From NCBI GenBank assembly GCA_041586155.1, contig JBFHAT010000002.1:1-64000 (forward strand): a stretch of 64,000 bases of DNA, in the 5' to 3' direction. The translations under genes were made by a program, and so were the position numbers. Below, in pieces: positions 24,726-33,250 of this stretch; the stretch's first letter is position 1, and each line of letters starts with the position of its first letter. This DNA is from JBFGJH01 sp041586155. Its GTDB lineage: Bacteria > Actinomycetota > Acidimicrobiia > Spongiisociales > JAENVV01. The notes under the pieces are model-generated. The model had not been told where the DNA came from and did not search any database. It saw only the letters and a program-made list of their open reading frames with translations.

Positions 24726-25315
24726 GTGACGACCCCTTTGGTCGATGCGACACCCATCCGCCGGTCGTCGATGGCGATCGCCTGCCGCAAGGCCACGGCG
24801 AGTGCTTTGAACGCCGCCTCTGCAACGTGGTGGTCGTTTTGGCCGGCCGAATGGAGGTGCATGGTCCATCCGGCGTTTTGAGCCAGCGACTCGAGCGCAT
24901 GAGGGAGGTTTTGGGTGGTCAAGTTGCCGATGTAGGGAGTTACCAGCGCAAGATCGACGACGGCATGTGGTCTGCCGCCCACGTCGAGCGCACAGGTGGC
25001 GAGCGCCTCATCCATCGGTACCGAAGCCGATCCGAACCGGGTGAGCCCGGCTCGATCGCCCAGGGCCTGGCCGAACGCATCCCCCAACGTCAGCGAAGCG
25101 TCCTCGACGGTGTGGTGGTCGTCGACAGCGAGATCGCCCGCAACGGTCAGTTCCAGGTCGACCAGGGCGTGGTGGGCGAACGAGGTGAGGAGATGATCGA
25201 AGAAGCCGACACCGGTGTCGACGGCGGCCACTCCGGTGCCGTCGAGCATGATGTGGACGGAGACGTCCGTCTCCAGCGTCTTGCGCGTGGTGCGGGCGGT
25301 CCGGGATTCGCTCAC
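24722..25315 (-). CDS. hisB: Imidazoleglycerol-phosphate dehydratase
   Basis: Manganese-dependent dehydratase, step 7 of histidine synthesis, as the stand-alone 197-residue form. Duplicated metal motifs are visible: GFFDHLLTSFAHHALVDL, DDHHTVEDASLTLG and AGQNDHHVAEAAFKALA. GTG start overlaps the hisD stop (GTGA). In most actinobacterial his operons hisC sits between hisD and hisB; here hisB follows hisD directly. Confidence 0.96.
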   Translation of the reverse strand: MSESRTARTTRKTLETDVSVHIMLDGTGVAAVDTGVGFFDHLLTSFAHHALVDLELTVAGDLAVDDHHTVEDASLTLGDAFGQALGDRAGLTRFGSASVPMDEALATCALDVGGRPHAVVDLALVTPYIGNLTTQNLPHALESLAQNAGWTMHLHSAGQNDHHVAEAAFKALAVALRQAIAIDDRRMGVASTKGVVT

Positions 25316-26607
25316 GACGGTGCCTCCTTCGCAAAGCGGATGGTCGCGGCCAATGCGTGGGCGGCCAGCCCTTCGGCCTCGGCGAGCGATGTGATCGTCG
25401 GAACGAGCTCAGCGAGACCGGATTCCGTCATCCGCTGGATCTGGCGCCACGATCCGAAGTCCTCGGTGGACAGCGGGCCGTACGAAGCGGGAAGCCCGCC
25501 GGTCGGCAACACGTGGTTGGCTCCCGTTGCATAGTCGCCCGCCGATTCGGGTGACCATCGACCGACGTAAACGGAACCCGCAGACGTGACTGCCTTGGCG
25601 TCTCGCTCGGGGTCATCGGAGACGATCGAAAGGTGTTCCGGCGCGTAGGCGTTGGCAAAGTCGATGGCGTCCTCCCACGAGGCGGCGATCACGATGAGGC
25701 CGTGGTGTTCGAGGGCCTCTGACAGGATGGCGCTCCGCTCGAGCCGGCCGAGCAAGCGGGTGAGCGCGGACGCGACCTCGCCGGCCAACCCCTCGTCAGT
25801 CGTGACGAGCACCGCGGGAGATTCGGGACCGTGCTCGGCTTGACAGAGAAGGTCGGCCGCAACGAGCTCGGGTTCGGCGGTGTCGTCCGCCAGCACCAGT
25901 ACCTCGCTTGGCCCGGCCGGGAGATCGATGCCACAGTCGCCGAATACGGCCAGCTTGGCGGCGGTGACCCACTGATTGCCAGGGCCGACGATCTTCTGGA
26001 CCGCGGGGACGGATTCGGTTCCGTACGCCAGCGCGCCGATCGCCTGGGCCCCGCCCATTGCATACACCTCGGTGATGCCGACCAGAGCAGCGGCAGCCAG
26101 CGTTACGGTCGCCACTTCTCCTCGTTCGTCAGCCGGTGTGGCAACCGCGATCTGCTCGACACCGGCGATCTTGGCCGGCACGGTGGTCATGATGAGCGTC
26201 GATGGGTAGGCCGCCTTGCCTCCGGGGACGTAGGCGCCGATTCGCCGCAAGGGGCTCCAGACGCGGGACACGGTGACCCCCGGAGCGGTCTCCACGTCGA
26301 TTGGGCGTGGCAGCTGGGCCCGGTGGAAGGCCTCCACGTGGGAGATGGACCGCCGCAGTGCGTCGACGACAGGTGGGTCGATGGCGTCGACCGCGGCATG
26401 AAGCTGTGCCGGGGGGACTCGGACACTGGCCGCGGAACCTCCGCCGTAGCCGGCGGACGCCTCGGCCAACGCTTCGTCTCCGCCCGTCCGAATGCCTTCA
26501 CATATCTGAGCGGCTCTCTCTCGGACCGCTCGGTCGGGGACGGGAGATCGTCGGACCAGGGCGCGCCGTTCGGCGGCATCGAGGTTGGCGAGTCGAACTC
26601 GTTTCAT
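25312..26607 (-). CDS. hisD: Histidinol dehydrogenase
   Basis: Zinc enzyme oxidising histidinol to histidine in two NAD-dependent steps (431 residues). Characteristic stretches are GAYVPGGKAAYPSTLIMTTVPA, YAMGGAQAIGALAYGT, KIVGPGNQWVTAAK, AGPSEVLVLADDTA and DLLCQAEHGPES. The ATG shares a base with the hisG stop (TGATG), so translation is probably coupled. Confidence 0.96.
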   Translation of the reverse strand: MKRVRLANLDAAERRALVRRSPVPDRAVRERAAQICEGIRTGGDEALAEASAGYGGGSAASVRVPPAQLHAAVDAIDPPVVDALRRSISHVEAFHRAQLPRPIDVETAPGVTVSRVWSPLRRIGAYVPGGKAAYPSTLIMTTVPAKIAGVEQIAVATPADERGEVATVTLAAAALVGITEVYAMGGAQAIGALAYGTESVPAVQKIVGPGNQWVTAAKLAVFGDCGIDLPAGPSEVLVLADDTAEPELVAADLLCQAEHGPESPAVLVTTDEGLAGEVASALTRLLGRLERSAILSEALEHHGLIVIAASWEDAIDFANAYAPEHLSIVSDDPERDAKAVTSAGSVYVGRWSPESAGDYATGANHVLPTGGLPASYGPLSTEDFGSWRQIQRMTESGLAELVPTITSLAEAEGLAAHALAATIRFAKEAPS

Positions 26608-27470
26608 CAGGGAATCAGCTGGGTGATGGGCATGACGAGGATGTCACGGCCGCCGGCTGCCCGCAGGCGCGGCAAGAGGTTCCAGATGGTGTCTGCCTCG
26701 ACCACGGAGTGCACGGCGACCATGCCATCCTCGGCGAGGGGCACGATCGTTGGGGCGCCGAGCCCGGGGATGAGTTCCACGATGGTGGCGATGGAATCGC
26801 TGGGAGCGTTGAGCAGGACGTACCGCTTGCGTCGAGCCGACGTGACGGCGGCGATGGCCAAGGTGAGGCGATCGATGTCCTCGGCCTGCGCGCCCAGCGC
26901 CTCGTCGTTGGCCACCAGCACCGCTTGGGAGTTCAGGAGCACGTCCACGGGGCGCAGCCCGTTGACGAGCATCGTCGAGCCGGTCGACACGAGATCGACG
27001 ATGGCGTCGGCGATACCGAGCTTCGGCGCAACCTCTACCGAACCATGCAATGGGACGAGGGTCACGTCGATGGACCGGTCCGCGAAGATCCGGCCCGTCG
27101 CCGCAGGATGGGCGGTGGCGACACGAAGGCCGGCCAGATCTTCGAGCTTCTCGACGGGTGATGACTTCGGCACCGCCGCGGCCAGCTGGCAGTGTCCGAA
27201 TCCGAGCTCGAGAAGTACCGGCAATGCGGCGCCGTATTCGGCGACGAGATCTTGGCCGGTCACGCCGATGTGCGCCACGCCGTCGTCGACCAGTTCCGCC
27301 ACGTCGTCGGCGCGCACGAACAACAGCTCGATGTCGACGTTCCTCACTCGAGCGGACAAGGCCCGTGCGGACTGTTCGAAGTCGAGTCCCGCCTCGGTGA
27401 GCAGATCGTTGGTTCCCTCGACCAGCCGGCCCTTGTTGGGGACGGCGAGGCGCAAGAGTGGGCTGCTCAT
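26607..27470 (-). CDS. hisG: ATP phosphoribosyltransferase (long form)
   Basis: First and feedback-regulated enzyme of histidine synthesis. At 287 residues it is the long form, with a C-terminal ACT-like regulatory domain (about residues 210-287), so no HisZ partner is needed. LRLAVPNKGRL at the N-terminus, DIGVTGQDLVAEYG-like text (HIGVTGQDLV) and the PRPP loop DLVSTGSTM are the key motifs. ATG27470 overlaps the stop of the YerC-like gene as ATGA. Confidence 0.95.
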   Translation of the reverse strand: MSSPLLRLAVPNKGRLVEGTNDLLTEAGLDFEQSARALSARVRNVDIELLFVRADDVAELVDDGVAHIGVTGQDLVAEYGAALPVLLELGFGHCQLAAAVPKSSPVEKLEDLAGLRVATAHPAATGRIFADRSIDVTLVPLHGSVEVAPKLGIADAIVDLVSTGSTMLVNGLRPVDVLLNSQAVLVANDEALGAQAEDIDRLTLAIAAVTSARRKRYVLLNAPSDSIATIVELIPGLGAPTIVPLAEDGMVAVHSVVEADTIWNLLPRLRAAGGRDILVMPITQLIP

Positions 27471-27796
27471 GATGGGTGCTTGACCCGGTCCAACACGGTT
27501 CGATATCCGCCCATACCGTGGTTGAGCCATTGCGCAACTCGTGTCACCGTCGCCGTGGACGCGCCGACCCGTTCGGCGATTTCCCGATAGGGGATGCCTT
27601 CGTCGAGCAGCCGGACGATCTGCCAGCGGTGGGCCATATCGGTGATCTCTTTGTGGGTGCAGAGATCGCGGAGAAACATCGCCGCCTCCTGCGGATCGGC
27701 AATGGCGACGATCGCCTCACACAGCTCGTCGGTATCGGATGTGCGCCAGTCGGTGAGGTCGGTCATCGCATTACCGTTCGTCAATGCCTTCGTCAT
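27467..27796 (-). CDS. YerC/TrpR-family transcriptional regulator at the head of the his operon
   Basis: A 109-residue TrpR-superfamily protein: DELCEAIVAIADPQEAAMFLRDLCTHKEITDMAHRWQIVRLLDEG followed by the helix-turn-helix GIPYREIAERVGASTATVTRVAQWLNHG, ending GGYRTVLDRV. In YerC/YecD proteins this fold binds DNA, but the ligand is not established. It lies first in the hisGDBHF-IE transcript and probably represses it; that is inference from position. The start is ambiguous: ATG27796 (used here) lies inside a palindrome, and ATG27766 would give 99 residues and leave the palindrome in the leader. Neither has a clear ribosome binding site. Confidence 0.88.
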   Translation of the reverse strand: MTKALTNGNAMTDLTDWRTSDTDELCEAIVAIADPQEAAMFLRDLCTHKEITDMAHRWQIVRLLDEGIPYREIAERVGASTATVTRVAQWLNHGMGGYRTVLDRVKHPS

Positions 27797-27807
27797 TGCG
27801 CAATCAC
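27792..27807. promoter_or_regulatory. Palindromic candidate operator before the his operon
   Basis: GTCATTGCGCAATCAC is a 16-base palindrome with a perfect 10-base core (ATTGCGCAAT) and one mismatched pair. It lies about 20-35 bases after the predicted transcription start of the yerC-his operon and 79 bases before the hisA start on the other strand. It is a good candidate site for the YerC-like protein encoded beside it. Confidence 0.5.
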
Positions 27808-27835
27808 CGTCGCGCAGGTGTTCTTCTGTTGTAGC

Positions 27836-27864
27836 ATGGTAAAACATAAGCACGGTATCGGCAA
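27836..27864 (-). promoter_or_regulatory. Putative promoter of the yerC-his operon
   Basis: On the minus strand TTGCCG (27864-27859), a 17-base spacer and TACCAT (27841-27836) resemble a primary-sigma promoter. The start would be near 27829, upstream of the palindrome and the first gene. The region is markedly more AT-rich than its surroundings. Confidence 0.45.
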
Positions 27865-27885
27865 GAGCCGATGGGGAGGAACCAG

Positions 27886-28596
27886 GTGCAGATCATTCCC
27901 GCAGTCGATGTGCTCGGCACTTCGGTGGTACGGCTGTTGCAGGGCCGATTCGACCAGGTCACTCTGTACGGCGCCGATCCGGTGGCGGCGGCTCGGCGGT
28001 GGATGGACGAAGGGGCGGAGCTGGTTCACGTCGTGGACCTGGAGGGCGCCCGCACCGGAATTCCCGACACGACGATGTGGTCGAAGCTGGGCGACGCCGG
28101 CATCCCGTTTCAAGTTGGGGGCGGCATCCGCAGTGTGGCGGTCGCCGAGGAGGCGCTGGCGATCGGGGCGGAAAGGGTGGTGCTCGGCTCGGCCGCAGTG
28201 TGGGATCCGGACCTGATCGGCTCGATCGTCGGAGCACACGGCCCCGACGCGCTCGTTGCCGCGGTCGATGTCAAGGCGGGTCGGGCGACCGGATCGGGAT
28301 GGCTCGATCAAGGGCGGGCAGTGCCCGCGGTGCTAGACGCACTCGGCAAGAGGGGTTGCCGCTGGATCATCGTCACCGGAGTGGCGCGTGACGGAACGAT
28401 GCACGGTCCGGATCTCGACCTCACGCGCAGGATCGTGGCTCACCCGCACGGGTTTCGAGTGATCGCTTCGGGCGGAGTCGGGACGATCGACCATCTCGTG
28501 GCACTCGCCGAACTCGGAGCGGCGGCGTGTGTGATCGGCCGGGCGCTCTACGACGGGTCGCTCAACCTGGCCGACGCGATCGCCGCCACGGGGTGA
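27886..28596 (+). CDS. hisA: Phosphoribosylformimino-5-aminoimidazole carboxamide ribotide isomerase
   Basis: TIM-barrel isomerase of histidine synthesis, 236 residues. Catalytic Asp residues sit in QIIPAVDVLGTSVVRLLQG and VAAVDVKAGRATGSGW; phosphate loops are FQVGGGIRSV and VIASGGVGTIDH. GTG27886 is the start because GGGGAGGA (27873-27880) lies five bases upstream, and an in-frame ATG at 27871 overlaps that ribosome binding site. In actinobacteria HisA may double as PriA (tryptophan branch). hisA is divergent from the rest of the his genes, and its stop touches the stop of the Cdc48-like gene. Confidence 0.94.
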   Translation: MQIIPAVDVLGTSVVRLLQGRFDQVTLYGADPVAAARRWMDEGAELVHVVDLEGARTGIPDTTMWSKLGDAGIPFQVGGGIRSVAVAEEALAIGAERVVLGSAAVWDPDLIGSIVGAHGPDALVAAVDVKAGRATGSGWLDQGRAVPAVLDALGKRGCRWIIVTGVARDGTMHGPDLDLTRRIVAHPHGFRVIASGGVGTIDHLVALAELGAAACVIGRALYDGSLNLADAIAATG

Positions 28597-30690
28597 TCAC
28601 GGCGTGTCGAAGCCGGCCTCGGAGCCGTTGAATCGGTCCAGGGCGCCTGCGACCTCGTCCCACCCGACCTCCAAGGCGTGGTCGTCGCTGCGCAACGTCG
28701 CCAGCGCCGCTTCACGAAGCAGCCCGGTGAGATCGGCAAACGACATTCCGTCGGTGGCGGCGGCGAGCCGATCGAGGTCGACATCGGCCGAGAAGGGCAC
28801 GTCGCTGATCTCCAGCAGGGCGCGGCGCGCCTCGAGGTCCGGCAGCCCGAGCTCGATGTGGACCTCGAACCGCCCCGATCGGAGAAGCGCCGGGTCGATG
28901 AGGTCCTTGCGGTTGGTCGCTCCGACGACGACGACGTCGCCTCGTCCGCCGAATCCGTCGATCTCGGTGAGCAGGGCGGCAACGACAGAGTCGGTGACGG
29001 AGCTCGTCGACGTCCCCCGGACGGGAGCGAGCGCGTCGATCTCGTCGAAGAACAGCAACGAAGGTGCCGCCGAGCGGGCGCGAGCGAAGATCTCTCGTAC
29101 GCCCCGTTCGGATTCTCCGACGAACTTGTCGAGCAGCTCGGCGCCTTTGACCGGGAAGAACGCTGCAGCTGCCTCGTGGGCGAGCGCCCGAACAACGAAC
29201 GTCTTGCCCGTGCCGGGCGGCCCATGCAACAGGATGCCGCGCGGGGGCTCGATGCCGAGTTGCGCGAAGCGCTCGGGCTGAGTCATCGGCCAAATCACGG
29301 CCTCGGTCAGCCGCTGCTTCACGTCGATCAGGCCCGCGACCCGCTCGAAACCGTACGCAGGAATCTCGCCGAGGGAGGCACTGCCGAGCGACGGCGTGGT
29401 CTCGGCGATGGCGGCGACCAGGTCGTCGGTGGTCAGCGGCTCGCCGTCGCGTGCCACCGACGCCGATGCATGGACCACTGCGGCGACGATGTCGGCGCCC
29501 GAGAAACCGGCCGATCGGGCGGCGAGGAGACCGTAGTCGATGTCTCCCGCCGGTACCCGGGCGAGGGCTGCCTCGAACAAGAGCTTGCGCCGGTCGAGGT
29601 CCGGGGGAGGAATCGTCAGGGTGCGGGGGAGGAGGGGTGAGCCCGTGATCGTCGAGTCCAAACGTGCCACCGATGCAACGCCCAACACTGCGGCGATGCC
29701 GGGCTTCTCAGCAACGGCGTCCAGGAACCATCGAAGGATGGCGGCGACTTGGGTGCGGAACGGCGAAAGCCCGTCCTCGCCGGCGACTGCTTCGAGGCGG
29801 TTGACGAAGATGACGGTCGGCGGCGAAGTGGTCTTGACGGCCTTTTCCAGATGGTCCAAGAGCCGCTCCGGCTTGAAGACCAGGTCGAGATCCACTTCGT
29901 GAACTCGGGCCCGGGCGGCTGCAGCTGCCTTGGCCACCAGTTCTGCCTGTCCGCAACCCGGTGGCCCTTGGAGCAGCATCCCGGCAACCTGAGGGAGGCC
30001 CCAGGCCGAGGGCAGGTCGTCGACCGAGGTAAGGAGCGACAACCACCCCGTCATCAGGTCGAGCTCTGTCTCGAGGCCTGCCAGCAGCGCCTCGGCCCGG
30101 GTTGGGCGGCGTGGGCCCGACTGGGCGTCCAGGGCTGGTTGCGGCATCGTTTGTTCCACCCCGGCGTTGGGGGCCGCCACGTCCGCCTGGCCAGACGCAG
30201 CCTGGTACGGATTGGGAGCCGCACGGTCGGCTTGCTCGCCCTCTGCCACGATGACGGTGGCGACACCCACGGTGGCTGCTTTGGCCGGCTTCATCTCCAC
30301 GACCTCGAAAGAGATCGCAGTGCCATCACCGTCGGCGAGGTACGCCTGATCGATGGTCACCCGGTCGCCGGGGGTGACTGGTGCCCCGTGAAGCGCAGCA
30401 ATCAGGTCCTTGGCTCCGGCAGGGAGTCGATCGCCGCTGATGACGATCCGTTGGGCATGGGGGAGGATGGCGCGCTTGGCCTCGATCGCCTGCCCTTCCG
30501 ATACGTTGGCGTTACGCATGCCGTTCGGGCCGAGGAGAAGGGCGGTGGATTCCGGTACGGAGCCGGGACGGACCATCACGTGGGTATCACCGATCGCGAT
30601 GATCCCGCCACCCGGAAGCCCCATGGCGGCGAGGAGGGTGGCGTCGGCGGACGCCACCGGATCGGATCCTGGTCGGACGGTGAACCGCAT
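28597..30690 (-). CDS. Cdc48-like double-AAA ATPase with degenerate first AAA domain
   Basis: A 697-residue type II AAA+ protein of the actinobacterial Cdc48-like (Cpa) type, presumably a hexameric unfoldase. Residues 1-150 match the double-psi barrel N-domain of Cdc48, followed by a loop to about 195. D1 (about 200-430) has a broken Walker A, GPPGCGQAE (242-250, Gln248 for Lys), and VIFVNRLE in place of a DE Walker B, so it is unlikely to hydrolyse ATP. D2 (about 440-690) is intact: GPPGTGKT (490-497), LLFFDEIDAL (545-554), GATNRKDLIDPALLRSGRFE. The C-terminal tail lacks the HbYX proteasome motif. It converges on hisA without a gap. Confidence 0.92.
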   Translation of the reverse strand: MRFTVRPGSDPVASADATLLAAMGLPGGGIIAIGDTHVMVRPGSVPESTALLLGPNGMRNANVSEGQAIEAKRAILPHAQRIVISGDRLPAGAKDLIAALHGAPVTPGDRVTIDQAYLADGDGTAISFEVVEMKPAKAATVGVATVIVAEGEQADRAAPNPYQAASGQADVAAPNAGVEQTMPQPALDAQSGPRRPTRAEALLAGLETELDLMTGWLSLLTSVDDLPSAWGLPQVAGMLLQGPPGCGQAELVAKAAAAARARVHEVDLDLVFKPERLLDHLEKAVKTTSPPTVIFVNRLEAVAGEDGLSPFRTQVAAILRWFLDAVAEKPGIAAVLGVASVARLDSTITGSPLLPRTLTIPPPDLDRRKLLFEAALARVPAGDIDYGLLAARSAGFSGADIVAAVVHASASVARDGEPLTTDDLVAAIAETTPSLGSASLGEIPAYGFERVAGLIDVKQRLTEAVIWPMTQPERFAQLGIEPPRGILLHGPPGTGKTFVVRALAHEAAAAFFPVKGAELLDKFVGESERGVREIFARARSAAPSLLFFDEIDALAPVRGTSTSSVTDSVVAALLTEIDGFGGRGDVVVVGATNRKDLIDPALLRSGRFEVHIELGLPDLEARRALLEISDVPFSADVDLDRLAAATDGMSFADLTGLLREAALATLRSDDHALEVGWDEVAGALDRFNGSEAGFDTP

Positions 30691-30741
30691 GCCGCAATGG
30701 TAGATGCGGGCAGGGACGGGGTACGAGGACGGCGGGCGCAG

Positions 30742-32388
30742 TCAGGCGGCCAAGAGAGGTGACCGGATCGGGAATTGCCAGACGCCGGTGGTGTCGACGA
30801 TGCGCACGTCATCGCTCTCGAGCCACGACCAGATGAGGTGGGCTTCTTCGGCCTCCAGCACCGACGACGGGACTTCCATGAGCGCATCGCCGCTCACTGC
30901 GACGGCGTGGGGGAGGGGAGGGGTGAGCCCGCGCCAGGAGGCTTCGAACCGACCGTGGTCGATCGCGGCCGAGTCGCCGTTGCGGTGTTGCGCGACGATG
31001 CGCCCAGCGCCCTGAAGCGCTCGCCACGCCGCTCGCCGGTCGATGCTCCTCGCCAGTGCTTTGTAGCGATCACGCAGCCACCCCGCCTCTTCGTACCGCT
31101 GATCGGCCGCGAAGGCCCGCATTCGCTCTCTGAGCGGCTCCAGCAACAGCTCGGGGCGGTCGTCCAGGCCACGCAGCAACGTGGTGACCACGTGCCCGTA
31201 TTCGGCGGCATCGGCCGTCCCGGCGCACGGACAGCTCGCCACGCCGAGTTGGGCGAATGCACACGGCGCCGAGCGCGATCCGGGCCGGTTCAAGCACCGC
31301 CGGATCGGAATCGCGTCCCATAGGGCGTTCATCACCTGTTCTGCCGACTTGCGCGAGCGGAACGGGCCCAGGTAGGCGAGCCCGTCCGGCTTCAGTGTGC
31401 GCACGACGCTGAGACGCGGGAACTCCTCATCGGTGACCTTCAGCCAGTGATTCGATTTGGGCGGCTTGGATCGTCGGTTGTAGCGCGGCCGATGAGCGTG
31501 GATGAGGCGGAGCTCGGCGATCGCTGCCTCCAGCTCCGTCTCGCATACCCGATAGTCCACTCTGCGCAACTCATTGAGCATGTTGGTGACCGTGCGCCGG
31601 TTGTCTCCGTAGAAATACGCCCGGACCCTCGTCCGCAGATTCTTCGCTTTGCCGACGTAGAAGATCGATCCGTGCTGATCGATGAAGAAGTACACCCCTG
31701 GTCGCCGGGGGAGGTCATCGGCCAGGGTGATCTTCCGATAGGAGGCCGAGCCCCGGGCAGTGGGGAGCTGGAGGAGGTCTTCGAGCGCCGTCACGCCGAC
31801 GGTGCCGGCGCGCTCCAGGAGGCAGTGGAAGACATGGGCGGTGGCCAGGGCGTCGTCGAAGGCACGATGGGTGGGCGCCACCGGAGATCGGAAGTGGGCA
31901 GCCAGGGAGGACAGTTTGAGATTGCGAAGCTCTGACCGCACCAGGCGGCGAGCAAGGCCCAGTGTGTCGATCACCGGGTTGTCGAGGCGGGGGTATCCGA
32001 GCCGCAGTGCGGCGCCACTCAGGAAGCTCATGTCGAACCGGACGTTGTGTCCGACGATGACGGCGTCACTCAGGAACTCCACGAATGCGGGATAGACCTC
32101 CTCGATCGTCGGGGCTTCGATCACCATTGCATGGGTGATCCCTGTCAGCACCGTGATGAAAGGCGGGATCTCGGTCCCCGGGTTGACCAGGGTCTGGAAC
32201 GTCCCGACTTGCTCTCCACCGACGAACTTGGCCGCCCCCACCTCGGTGATGGCGTCGCTCGCCGCCGACCCTCCGGTCGTCTCCAGGTCGAGGACACAGA
32301 ACGGCACCGAATGCAGCGGCGCTCCCATGTCGTCGAACGAACGCTGGGCCAGCGGCAGAGAGGCGTCGGGCAGGGTGGTCTCCTCCAC
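30742..32388 (-). CDS. DEDD exonuclease fused to UvrC-like GIY-YIG nuclease
   Basis: A 548-residue DNA-repair-type fusion known in actinobacteria. Residues 28-190 form a DnaQ-like 3'-5' exonuclease: FCVLDLETTG (Asp34, Glu36), VGHNVRFDMSFL (Asp119) and THRAFDDALAT (His174, Asp178/179). Residues 228-300 form a GIY-YIG nuclease (GVYFF, FYVGKAKNLRTRVRAYFY, ELRLIHAHRPRYNRR), followed by a UvrC-like middle region with a Cys-containing CLNRPGSRSAPCAFAQLG and a UvrB-contact-like helix. GTG32388 follows GGAGG by nine bases. The promoter contains a perfect LexA box, so the gene is probably DNA-damage induced. Confidence 0.92.
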   Translation of the reverse strand: MEETTLPDASLPLAQRSFDDMGAPLHSVPFCVLDLETTGGSAASDAITEVGAAKFVGGEQVGTFQTLVNPGTEIPPFITVLTGITHAMVIEAPTIEEVYPAFVEFLSDAVIVGHNVRFDMSFLSGAALRLGYPRLDNPVIDTLGLARRLVRSELRNLKLSSLAAHFRSPVAPTHRAFDDALATAHVFHCLLERAGTVGVTALEDLLQLPTARGSASYRKITLADDLPRRPGVYFFIDQHGSIFYVGKAKNLRTRVRAYFYGDNRRTVTNMLNELRRVDYRVCETELEAAIAELRLIHAHRPRYNRRSKPPKSNHWLKVTDEEFPRLSVVRTLKPDGLAYLGPFRSRKSAEQVMNALWDAIPIRRCLNRPGSRSAPCAFAQLGVASCPCAGTADAAEYGHVVTTLLRGLDDRPELLLEPLRERMRAFAADQRYEEAGWLRDRYKALARSIDRRAAWRALQGAGRIVAQHRNGDSAAIDHGRFEASWRGLTPPLPHAVAVSGDALMEVPSSVLEAEEAHLIWSWLESDDVRIVDTTGVWQFPIRSPLLAA

Positions 32389-32403
32389 ACGGCGATGCCT
32401 CCG

Positions 32404-32433
32404 AAGCTACATCGAACACATGTTCGATGTCAA
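32404..32433 (-). promoter_or_regulatory. LexA-controlled promoter (SOS box) of the DEDD/GIY-YIG nuclease gene
   Basis: On the minus strand TTGACA (32433-32428), an 18-base spacer and TAGCTT (32409-32404) form a promoter. The spacer is filled by TCGAACATGTGTTCGA (plus-strand 32412-32427), an exact TCGAAC-N4-GTTCGA palindrome, which is the SOS box of mycobacteria and other Gram-positives. LexA bound here would block RNA polymerase directly. Confidence 0.88.
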
Positions 32434-32449
32434 CGAGCCGGTGCCGAAT

Positions 32450-33250
32450 TCAGTCCGGTGAGAGCGACCGTTGCCGTACCGCTTCGTAGAGAACGATGGC
32501 TGCGGTGGTGGCGGCGTTGAGTGAATCGACCTCACCGACCATGGGCAATACAAGCGCAAGGTCGGCTGCTTCGAGCCAGGAGCGCGACAGGCCGAGCTGT
32601 TCCGGGCCGACCACCAACGCAACGTCCTGGGTCAGGTCGGCTCGGTGCCAGGGGAGGGAGGCATCCGGGCTGGTGATTGCGATTGCCGTTCCTCGCCGGC
32701 GGAGCCAGGAGATGGCCGAGGCCGTGTCGGTCACCGAGACGGGGACGGTGAACACCGCCCCCATCGACGCGCGGATCACATTGGGGTTGTAGAGATCCGT
32801 CGCCGGGTCGGCCACGATCACGGCTCCCACCCCGGCGCCATCGCATGTGCGCAAGATCGCTCCCAGGTTGCCGGGCTTCTCGAGCGACTCCACGACGAAG
32901 AGCATCGAGCCTGCCGGAGGGTCGACCTCGTCCAGCGCGATGGATCGGGCAGATCCGACCAACACGGGGGAATCGCCCCGTACTGAGAGCCGCCGTAGAG
33001 CCTCGCCCTCAACGAGGGTGATCCGGCCGCCGGCCGCTTCGACGGCGACCGCCAGACCGCGGAGGTCGCTCGTTGAGTCGGCCGGAGTGAACAACTCCGC
33101 GGGATCGACTCGGCCCGATTCGATCGCTCTGGCGATCTCCCGGCCGCCTTCGATCAGGATCGAGCCGGTTCGGTCGCGTTCGCGACGGTCGCGCAGTCGA
33201 GCAACCGCCTTGATGCGCGGGTTCGTCGCCGAGCTGATGACGTCGCTCAC
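32450..33250 (-). CDS. SpoU/TrmH-family RNA 2'-O-methyltransferase
   Basis: SAM-dependent RNA ribose methyltransferase of 266 residues with the trefoil-knot fold. The N-terminal substrate-binding part begins SSATNPRIKAVARLRDRRERD; the three SpoU motifs are EKPGNLGAILRTCDGAG, LVVGPEQLGLSR and LPMVGEVDSLNAATTAAIVLYE. The exact rRNA or tRNA target cannot be told. The GTG start at 33250 overlaps the menC stop as GTGA, making it the last gene of a four-gene operon. Confidence 0.93.
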   Translation of the reverse strand: MSDVISSATNPRIKAVARLRDRRERDRTGSILIEGGREIARAIESGRVDPAELFTPADSTSDLRGLAVAVEAAGGRITLVEGEALRRLSVRGDSPVLVGSARSIALDEVDPPAGSMLFVVESLEKPGNLGAILRTCDGAGVGAVIVADPATDLYNPNVIRASMGAVFTVPVSVTDTASAISWLRRRGTAIAITSPDASLPWHRADLTQDVALVVGPEQLGLSRSWLEAADLALVLPMVGEVDSLNAATTAAIVLYEAVRQRSLSPD

